Positions 1 through 8,227 of a DNA stretch of 64,000 nucleotides are shown piece by piece; within the stretch, counting starts at the first letter, position 1, and every line of letters begins with the position of its first letter. Source of the stretch: Dasypus novemcinctus (Eukaryota > Chordata > Mammalia > Cingulata > Dasypodidae); contig NC_080699.1 of assembly GCF_030445035.2 (NCBI RefSeq), positions 1,674,001-1,738,000 on the forward strand. The letters are read 5' to 3'. Under the pieces are notes generated by a model that was given only the letters and a program-made list of their open reading frames with translations, was not told where the DNA came from and did not search any database. The position numbers and the translations under genes were made by a program.

Positions 1-645
1 CCATTTCACACCTGTTAGAATTATGAAAAGAAAGAGAAAACAAGTGTTGGTAAGGATGTGGCGGAATAAGAACCCTTATACAGTGTTGGTGGGAATGTGA
101 AATGCAGAGCCACTGTGGAAAATGGTTGGTGATTCCTCAAAAAGTCAAACAATCACCATAGACCCAGCTGTCTCACTGCTAGGAATATACCCCAGGTAAT
201 TGAAAGCAGGGGCTTAAACAGGTACCTGTCCACCGGTGGTCCTGGCAGCATTGTTCACAATGGCCAAATGGTGGCAGCAGCCATGTGTCCATTGATGGAC
301 AGAGAAACAAAACGTGTGTGTCTTCATATATACAATAGAATTCTCTTTAGCTGTAAAATGGAAGGAAATTCTGATGCATGTGACACCATGGAAGAACCCA
401 GAAGACATCATGTTGAAGGAAGTAAGAAAGGACAGGGGTTGTATGATTTCACTCATATGAAATAACTAGAATATGCAAATTCATGGAGACAGAAAGTAGA
501 TTATGGGGTGATTTGGGGGAATTCGGGGTTCATGCTTCATGAGTACACAGTTTCTGCTGTGGTAATGGAAAAAGTAGTGCAACATTGTACATGTAATTAA
601 TGTACTGAATTGTATGCTTGAAAGTGGCTAAAATGGGAAAAGTGA
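1..645 (+). mobile_element. LINE-1 3' end (ORF2 C-terminal region and 3' UTR), cut by window edge
   Basis: The block follows the standard mammalian L1 order: the CACACCTGTTAGAAT region, the stretch that usually reads 'ggtgggaatgtgaaatg', the 'cactgtggaaaa' segment, the 'cattgttcacaatggcc' and 'gtgtccattgatgg' segments, and a 3' UTR ending in 'gaattgtatgcttgaaagtgg'. It is old (many substitutions, no open ORF2) and resembles the L1MA/L1MB group, though the subfamily is a guess. Its first bases show the unexpanded form of the motif that became a satellite in the L1 at 56.8-58.6 kb. Confidence 0.8.
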
Positions 646-739
646 TGTTGTATATCCAACTGGTTGTCCATGTCCCGGAAGTTTCTGTCATACTCTGCCT
701 TGGAGAAGCTGGAGCATTTTAAAAATGTAAACAATTTAT

Positions 740-905
740 TTAGTGGACATCACCTGTGTTCTAAACCTTTTACATCATTTTCTCAAGCACTCTTCTAACA
801 CTGTGAGGAGGTATTAGTATACATAGATCAGAAGACTCATTTATAAATCAGAAAATGAGGAACGAAACTATTAAAACCAGGCTGACACTTGTAACTAAGG
901 TTGCC
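740..905 (-). repeat. MIR-like SINE relic
   Basis: Read on the minus strand, the segment keeps the MIR order: the core around 'cactgtgaggaggtatta' (usual form ctgtgaggtaggtatta) followed by the 'aaaatgaggaacgaaac' part (usual form gatgaggaaactgag). It is heavily diverged and the edges are approximate. Confidence 0.45.
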
Positions 906-914
906 AAAGTAACT

Positions 915-1980
915 TCTTTTTTAAACAAATCAATTTTATTGATACATATTAATAAATATACAATTTATCTAAAGTGTACAATCAATGGTATTTGCTATAC
1001 TCACATAGTTGTGCATTCATAACTTGCATCATTATTAAAGCATTTTCATTATTTTGATAACACTAATAATAAAAAAAAAAACCCAGACAAACAGGAAAAT
1101 TTCCCACCTCTCAATCTCCCTATGCGTCCCCCACTGTACGCAGCTGCTGTTTCTGGCTAATCTATACAAAGTATAAAATCAATGGCTTTTAGTATAATCA
1201 CAATGTTGTGACATTCATCACCTTAAAATTTTTAGAACAATTTTGTTACTCCAAGGAGAAAGACTCCATCCTCTTAGCATTCTTTCCTCAGATCTCCATA
1301 ACCACTAATCTCCTTTCATCTTTATAAACTGACTTATATTTACCTTTTTTATAAGTGGAATCATACAATATATAGTACTCTGGTCTCCTTCACTTAGGAT
1401 AATGTTGAGATTTTTTTTTCTCTGATATTAACATTTTGTACTATTAACATTTTTTCAGCTTCAAAGGAAAACTGTCATATATGCAATTTTGCCCATATTC
1501 ATATTTCACATAATATACTTATATTTCACATAATATATTTAGCGCATAACAGGGCAGTCATACAGGTTTTGTCCTTTTGTGTCTGGCTTGCTTCACTCAG
1601 CATCACGTCCTCCAGGTGCATCCACGTTGTCATATGTTTCACAATTTCATTTCTTCTTACCGCTGCATAATATTCCATCGTGCATATACTCCACAATTTG
1701 CTCATGCATTCATTCATCAGTTGATGGACACCTGGGTTGTTTCCAGCTTTTGGCAATCGTGATTAATGCTGCTATGAACCTCAATCAGTGCGCAGATGTC
1801 TGTTCCTGTCACTGCTCCCAGCTCTTCAGGCTATATACCCAGCAATGGTATCGCCGGGTCCCACGGCAAGTCTCTATTCAAATTCCTTAGTAGCTGCCAA
1901 ACAGTCCTCCACAGTGACTGTACCATTCTACCTTCCCACCAACAGTGAATGAGTGTTCCTATCTCTCCACATCCTCTCCA
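915..1980 (-). mobile_element. LINE-1, antisense, 3' UTR plus ORF2 end
   Basis: On the minus strand this is a 5'-truncated L1. 915-1500 is 3' UTR with the 'attttattgatacatat' and 'cattcatcacc' features. 1540-1975 is the ORF2 C-terminal region in reverse, with easily recognised stretches such as 'gcataatattccatcgtg', 'gttgatggacacctgggtt' and 'ctccacatcctctccaac'. The reading frame is degraded. The 1980-3060 stretch beyond it gave no family that I recognise. Confidence 0.8.
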
Positions 1981-3064
1981 ACATCTACAGTTTTCCGGCA
2001 CATTTTGGTAATAAAAATAAAGGCAAGGATAAAACCACAAAATAGTGCTGGAAGACCTTGATGAAGATCTGTGGAAAGGGAAAGATGTCCCATGCTCGTG
2101 GAGTGGAAGACTGAATGGTGAGATGCCAGCACAACCCACGGCACTCGACGGCTTCGCGGCAATACCTTTCAAAGTCCCAGCAGCCTTTAACTTGCTGAAA
2201 TGGAAGTGAATCTTCAAATTCACATGCCCCGTGCTCTCTTTCTCATCCAGCGCCCCCTTGTCTAGTTCCTCATTTTCCAGCCTAGATTAGACTCTTCCCA
2301 CAGCAACTGAAATGTCTTTCTTTCGCTCTGTATGTTTGAATTCATTTTTCATCGTGGCCCACGTAACTTTGACTGTTGTTTCCATGTTTACTCATACACT
2401 TGGCTAGTCCCTAGTAAGCTTTTGGCCAATGCAGAATAATGAGAAAGAATAATAAAACAAGATTTTGGGTGACAAATAATATGAATTGGAAAAAAATAGC
2501 GGAAGAAATCATGAGGTGCATTTCTGGGTTATGTGTATACATGTGTTTTAAAAGATATTTGCTTGCCGTCCTACCTCATTTTGTTCACAGTGATTGATGG
2601 ATTCCCTGAGTGAACTTGTAGTGTTTTCCATAGTAAGTCAGCAAAATCATCTTTTTAATGTATTGTGTAGGGTATTTAAAATTTCATACTACAGCGTTTT
2701 GAATTAGAGGTGCGGAGATTTGGTGAAGCTGTGTGAGTTTCCTAATCGGCCGAGTCTTGTCTAGGGTGGAACCTCACTTATGAATAGTGCAGGTGGCATT
2801 GCTGACGTTCTCTGTGCTGACTTAATCCACCTGTGAAGAAAGAGTAATCGGGATTATATTATATCCCTGAGTGAGTTTATTTACTTAGGATGACTCTGAA
2901 ACTCTTAAATCGAAGTATTCCACACAATTCAAAGTCAGAAAGAGGCTAAGGGAGAGCCTGAGAACGACGTCCAGAAACACCCTCACGTTACTCAAGACGG
3001 AAACCACAGTAATTTGAAAAGACTCGACTAAAAAGATGAGAAAAACATGGTATCATAAGCAATT
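1980..3064. other. Unidentified non-coding stretch
   Basis: AT-rich DNA with no credible exon, no tandem repeat and no interspersed repeat that I could name by reading. Short open frames here lack codon bias or recognisable motifs. Confidence 0.5.
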
Positions 3065-3500
3065 TATCTTATTTTCTTCTTTATTTTCTTTTGAATGTTA
3101 CATTAAAAAAATATGAGGACCAATATACCCCCACCCCCCCACCCCCCTCCTCCCACCTCAGCCACCTCTTCCGTCATCGCGGCACATTCACTGCACCTGG
3201 TGAATACATTTTGGAGCACCGCTGCACCCCATGGACAGTGGTCTATGTTGTAGTCTACACTCTTCCCGATTCCAGCCAGTGGGCCATGGCAGGACACACA
3301 ATGTCCAGCACCTGTCCCTGCAGCACCACCCAGGACAACTCCAAATCCTGAAAATGCCCCCACTTCATATGTCTTCTTCCCTCTCCCTACCCTCAGCAGC
3401 TACTGTGGCCACTTTCTCCACATCAGTGCTACAATTTCTTCCATTACTAATCACAATAGTTCCCCAGCAGATTATCAGTAAGTCCACTCTAATTTTTTTT
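3065..3500 (-). mobile_element. L1-type 3' UTR/poly-A retrotransposon tail, antisense (xenarthran type)
   Basis: It is clearly homologous to the segment at 35767-36330 (shared 'cccccaccccc' tract, 'tgaatacattttggagcac', 'ggacaactccaa', 'ccactttctccacatcag' and 'agtccactctaat'). The T-rich left end is the reversed A-tail. The family is probably the 3' UTR of a xenarthran L1 lineage. This rests on two or three copies in the window, not on a library match. Confidence 0.6.
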
Positions 3501-3814
3501 TTTTTTTCACTGTCAGGTCTTTAGCAAGTCTCAAATTTATGTAAAGCAGTATGAAGTCGAGTTCTATTTTCATTTTTATCAGAAAACAAACAAAATAGCC
3601 CAAAGCCAAAGCCAAAGCCAATGCCAAGCAGCGACTAGTGCGTCTCCCACAGGCTTGGTGGCCCCTCCAGGAGAGTCAGGCCCCTACACCGGACAGGCTG
3701 GCCCTGTGCTCTGTCCATAGCCACGTCTGCTCCTTTCAGCTCAAGCGTCACAGATGACGGGCGTGGGAGTCACCTCTCCTTATTTGTCTTTTAAAGAATC
3801 ATCTTGGAAATTCT

Positions 3815-3985
3815 TGTTTAAAATAACTGACTCCACCACTTACTAGCTCTGGGACCTTGAGCAAGTTACTTAAGGTCTCCTCACATGAAAAATGGGGTTA
3901 AGACTAAGATTTACCTCAGAGTCATCGTGAGGATTAACTGTGTTGTGGAGAGTACTTTGGTAGCCTCTGGCATTTGATAAAGACC
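3815..3985 (+). repeat. MIR SINE
   Basis: This is a good MIR match in order: 'cttactagctctgggacctt', 'gagcaagttactta', 'aaaatggggttaag', 'tcgtgaggattaa' and 'ctctggcatttgataaa'. It corresponds to the conserved MIR core and its 3' part, with the tRNA-like head mostly lost. Confidence 0.8.
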
Positions 3986-4362
3986 CGCTCAGCTCTTTAA
4001 CAATATTTTCATTAATAGAGCTCCTCGGGGCTCTCTGTCAGTCTGAGGATGTGGAAAGGGGAGTGAAAAGATAAGCCAAGGAATGGGAGCAGATACCGTG
4101 CTCCTCAGTCTGACAAACAGCTGGTGGCAGGATCCTTCAGGAACATCTACAACGACAGACTGCACAGCCGGAGGATGGTCAGACTAACCGAGAACGCCAA
4201 CAGCTAACAGACGTGAGGGTACGCGAATCCGAATCACGGAGACGCCAGGCGCTGCCCACTGCCTGAAGCTGAGGAGGCTGCTAATCACCGAAAGCCATTT
4301 GCAAAGCCCCTAATAAACAGCCGCGGAGTGTGTGAATTGGCAGAAACTATTGAACACCAGTT

Positions 4363-4822
4363 TGTATTAGTCAGCCAAAGGGGTGCTGATGCAAAATACC
4401 AGAAATGGGTTGGTTTTTATAAGGGGTATTTATTTGGGGTAGGAGCTTACAGATACCAGGCCATAAAGCGTAAGTTACTTCCCTCGCCAAAGTATTTGGA
4501 GCAAGATGGCTGCCGACGTCTGCGAGGGCTCAGGCTTCCTGGGTTCCTACGTTCCTGGGGCTTGCTTTTCTCTGGGTTGAAGGTTCCTTCCTTCCTGGGG
4601 CTGGCTTCTCTTTCCTCCGGGAGCTTACCTCCTGGGACTCCAGCTAAAGTCTTCAGCATCAAACTCCAATATCAGAAACCCTCAACTCTGTCCTTTGCCA
4701 TGCCTTTGGTGGGTGGGGCTCCACGCCCTAATCGTAACTCAATCATGCCCAAGTACAGATCAGATTACAAGCATAATCCAATAATTCCTTTTGGAATTCA
4801 TCAATTATATCATATTGCTTCA
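4363..4822 (-). mobile_element. Solo LTR, ERVL-MaLR-like (copy A)
   Basis: A 460-bp fossil LTR with TG...CA ends and a perfect 5-bp target duplication CAGTT (4358-4362 and 4823-4827). In sense orientation it has a TTTGATAT motif near its start, an AATAAA near its 3' end and a terminal CTGACTAATACA, the layout of MaLR LTRs such as MST/THE1, whose 3' end is GACTAATACA. No internal region is attached, so it is a solo LTR with no coding content. Copies at 11.9 and 14.4 kb belong to the same family. The copies differ visibly, so it is not recent. Confidence 0.65.
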
Positions 4823-5104
4823 CAGTTGGATAGAGTAAAGCCAGAATTCGCCTTTCTGTGGTCAGGACATCCCATCTTAGATTTACGCCCTGAAGGTCTA
4901 GAGCTCGGGGACCCCAGGTACGTCCAAGAACGTGTTTGGAAGAGGCCAAAGGTGGAAACAGCCTCACTGTCCATTGACAGAATTTATACCATCCAATACT
5001 CTACCGAAATGAAACAGAACCAAGTACAAAGACCTGGGACAACAGAGACGAAGAAAAACACAGAAACGGTGATTCCACTTACCTAACATTGTAGAACATT
5101 TTTT

Positions 5105-5325
5105 AAAAATGAGCAAATTTTAGTTTTTATTGAAGTTAGGATTGGGTCACTCCAGGGAAGACATTGCTAGATGGCGAGCTGGGGGCTGGGAAGGAGGGGA
5201 CGGGCAGCCAGCTCCTGGGTGGCAATGTTTTCTTTCTTGACCTGGGTGAGTTTATGTTAAACTGTACAAACGTGCTTTGGGCATTTTCTGTAAACATGCT
5301 ATATTTCATCATTTAAAAATGTTTA
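5105..5325 (+). mobile_element. LINE-1 3' UTR fragment
   Basis: The segment has the old L1 3' UTR signature 'tttctttcttgacctgggtg', then 'aactgtacaaacgtgctttg', 'gcattttctgtaaacatg' and 'ctatatttcatcattta'. Sense orientation, 5'-truncated, without its own A-tail. Confidence 0.65.
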
Positions 5326-5499
5326 GGAAAACTGCTTTCTGCTCTAAAAAATTAAGAGCATGAACTGGTTTATTGAATCCCTTAATTTATATTGTGTTGT
5401 TTTATATGGCATTGTTAAGACTGTTTTGAAAACCTTGATGGTAAAATTTTTCATTTCTAGTATTATTTGCATCTTCACTTTTTTATTCCTTTTATTTCA

Positions 5500-5640
5500 T
5501 TGCCTTTTGATTACTAGACTTTATTTTTTAGAACAATTTTAGATTCACAGAAAAAATGGAGCTGTGTTCCATTAACAGCCCCACCCCCTCCAGGCCTCCT
5601 CTCACCAGCATCTTTTTCCCACTCCTTTATTTTCAGAGTC
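5500..5640 (-). mobile_element. LINE-1 3' UTR fragment, antisense
   Basis: The stretch around 'agaacaattttagattcac' followed by 'ccccaccccctcc' matches the reversed 3' UTR of old L1 elements. Short and diverged. Confidence 0.45.
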
Positions 5641-5769
5641 TTCGTCTGCTTTGTTCTAATTTTGGTTTTTAAAACCCATCTTGGAAAAAGTGAGATGTTA
5701 GGCGGGAGCCTAGCCCTGTGATGCTATTGGGGGTCGCTGATTAAGTTAGGATGCTGGCAGGCATAAAGC

Positions 5770-5865
5770 CGGCGTGCGCCGGGCAGGGCTTCATTTCTCA
5801 GAGAGGAAGCCGCCACTGCACGCCCCGGGCTCCTCGTCTGGAATCAGGATTCTGGCTGATGCAAG
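5770..5865 (+). other. Candidate 5' non-coding exon of the KDM4D-like gene
   Basis: A GC-richer island in AT-rich surroundings has a TATA-like 'gcataaag' at about 5761, a purine-rich exon-like stretch, and a good donor AAG|GTACAT at 5865/5866. A strong acceptor (polypyrimidine tract then CCAG) ends at 7844, 383 bases before the demethylase ATG. Human KDM4D, as I recall, has non-coding 5' exons upstream of a single coding exon. The pairing is inference from splice-site shape and spacing only. Confidence 0.3.
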
Positions 5866-5989
5866 GTACATCGATACATTTTTCTATCTGATTTGCTTGT
5901 GAGCAAGAGCATTACGCTCCTAGGACAGGTTTAAAGAAGTTTGTTAGTTTCATGTTTATTAAAGTGGAAAACTACCAATTGGGATGTTA

Positions 5990-6243
5990 TTTTTTTTTAA
6001 TTTAAAGAAAGTCTTTATTTGAAAGTGCTGCCCCCCCCCCCCCAGACTTGGAGGGTCGCTTTCTTTCTTCCTTTCTTTAGAGGTCCTGGTCTGGGATTGA
6101 ACCCTGGACCCCACATGTGGGAAGCCGGTCCTCAAGCCCTGAGCCCCCCCAGCTCCCCTGAACTGGTGTTTTTGTTTGTTTGCTTGTTTCCTTTTAGGAG
6201 GCACCGGGGACCTAGGATGTAGCTTGAGCTACGTCCGCTTTCG
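5990..6243 (-). mobile_element. Dimeric tRNA-derived SINE (DAS-I-like)
   Basis: On the minus strand it begins with a tRNA-like head ('agcggacgtagctcaag', B-box-like end), followed by an A/C-rich linker of 'caaacaaa' units, a second tRNA-like unit containing 'ggttcaatccca', and an A-tail (T-run at 5990-6000 on the + strand). The flanks (gggatgttatttttt and gggttatattttt) look like a decayed target duplication. I recall this dimeric layout from xenarthran SINEs. A run of 14 C at about 6031-6044 may be assembly-sensitive. Confidence 0.6.
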
Positions 6244-6779
6244 TGGGTTATATTTTTAAGAAAACTTTTCTCATAAAAATCTCAAAAGATTTTCAGGACA
6301 AAAGGTAGCATTTAGTGGATTGGTACCAATGGCCACGGGCGGGTTTCTGGGCTGGGAACGAGCAGGTCGATTGGAAGGGCCTTGGACGGCTGCGGGTTAG
6401 ATTAGAGCTGGCGTCGGCTTCGGCGGCAGTAGAGCTGGGTGGGGCTGATTGAATCAGAAAGCGCCTGGCTGTGCACGGCCTGACCTTAGGCTCAGGACGT
6501 CGACCTTGGAGGCTGAATCCTTACCAGGAAATCATCTCTCTGGGTGCTCCGGCGTCTTCCTTTGAAATTGAGATTTTAGACTAGCAGAAAGTAAGCACTT
6601 TTCTTCCTTTGTTTTTTTTTTTTTTCCCCTTTAAGCATAGAACTGATTAAAATGATGTCATTTTATATCAGAAATCACATTTTTCCTGTGCTTTCTGTTA
6701 AAAAATCTCATTTATGCATTCAATGAACAAATATTAAGTGCATGCCATTTTTACATTTCTCCCTCAAAACCTTACGTTT

Positions 6780-7700
6780 TGTTGTTACAAGCCATTGAGA
6801 CTCTTTTGCTATGGTTTTTACTGAGGTCCAGACATGCTACCGCTAAACTGGTCTTTGTGTCTAGAAACTTTGCTGAACTCTTTATTCCCAATCGTTCATC
6901 TAGTAATGCAAATTGATAGTTAGGTCTTAGATTTCTTCTACTGCTTACCTATTAAGGATATTTGCTAGGTTTGTGTACATGTGTTTTTTGTCCTCATTCG
7001 TTTGCTTGCTTGTTTTTCATGGCATTCGAGTTTATAATGGGAATATATTCTAAAGTAAGACTCCATACACACATATATTAAAATAATAAAATGGATATTG
7101 AGCTATTTCAAAAATTTTTCTGCCTACAATGATTTCCCCCTTTTATTAAAAGATTGAATTATAGTGTTAGATTTTTTTGCTTAATCAACTTGTAATAAGA
7201 CATCCTGTTATATAATTCCTGATGCATTAAATATTTGATAAAATTGTATTTAAGATTTTGCAATTTTGCTTTTAGGTGAGGCTGGACCAGTAAGACCTCT
7301 TTTCTCGTGTTGTTCTCTTCTGGTTTTGTCATTGAGGCAGTGCTCATAGCCTCATAAAATGACCTTGGTAGCTTTAAGGATTTTTTTGTACTCTAGGAAA
7401 GTTTGCCTACAGCAGGAGTTAGAGTCCACCTATAAAATGATGTGCGTCTCACAAGGTTTTAGGGGTCATGTTTAAGCAACTGCCTGTACTTTTAATATAC
7501 TTTTTGTTATATATATATGGATTCCACTTTTTACTTAGACCAGTTTAGGGTATTTGTACTTTGAGAAATAGGTCCATTTTACTAAAGTTTTCAAATATTA
7601 GCACCACATCATTCATGAGATCCAAGTTATAATTTTTAAAAGAAATCTCGACTGTTCTTAGTCATGCCCCCATTACATGCTAATGCTGTTTATCTGTACA
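6780..7700 (-). mobile_element. LINE-1 ORF2 fragment, antisense
   Basis: Read in reverse it carries ORF2-like segments, most clearly around 'cttctggttttgtcattgag' then 'catagcctcataaaatgac' (usual L1 form: ttctggttttggtatcag ... gcctcataaaatgag), and earlier 'aactttgctgaactc'. It is strongly diverged with many stops. The boundaries are approximate. Confidence 0.55.
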
Positions 7701-7821
7701 TTCTTCACTTGCCTATAAAGGATGTGCCCCCTAAATTCTAATTCTGGTAAGAACATTGCTATACCAGCTTTCTTCGGCTTAATGCTGGCCCGGGATTTGC
7801 TTGTCACCCCCTTGTTCTCAA

Positions 7822-7844
7822 GTGGTCTCTCTTCTTTCCTCCAG
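7822..7844 (+). other. Strong candidate splice acceptor upstream of the demethylase ATG
   Basis: A pyrimidine tract (tctctcttctttcctc) runs straight into CCAG ending at 7844. It lies just at the point where base composition switches from AT-rich to very GC-rich, and would begin a 5' UTR exon continuous with the coding exon. No transcript evidence is available here. Confidence 0.35.
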
Positions 7845-8227
7845 GCTTGGTGTGAAGCCTCTTTGAGACACTCTGCTCGGGTGGGCGAGTCGAGCCTGGA
7901 CGCAGGGGCAGCGACGCCCGGGAGAGGAGCCCCCCCAGGCCGCGGGGTGAGCCGGCCGTGGCCCCGCGCCTGCTCCCAGGGAGACGGGCTCCTCCCCTGG
8001 GGTCGGGAGCTGACCGCAGTGGGGTCCCTGGTCAGGCAGAAGCCGGAGAAGAGGTCACGCCATTTGCGTGAGAGCCTCGGAGTCAGTTACTGCGGCAGAG
8101 AGAAACCAAGGCACGAGAAAGAAGGAAAGAAAGAAGGAAAAGGGAGGAAGGAAACCCCGCCCCGGCTCCTAAGGTGTCCAGAGCGCGCCTGAGCGCCTGA
8201 GTGTCCGCTGCTCGTTGAGCCGCACCC

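Noticed and set aside
4328-5086. Open frame of about 250 codons at 4.3-5.1 kb
   Set aside because: Most of it is the reverse strand of a fossil LTR plus flank, so it is not a gene.
7722-8192. Open frame just upstream of the demethylase
   Set aside because: It spans the candidate splice acceptor and a purine-rich 5' UTR and has no recognisable domain. It is more likely untranslated leader.
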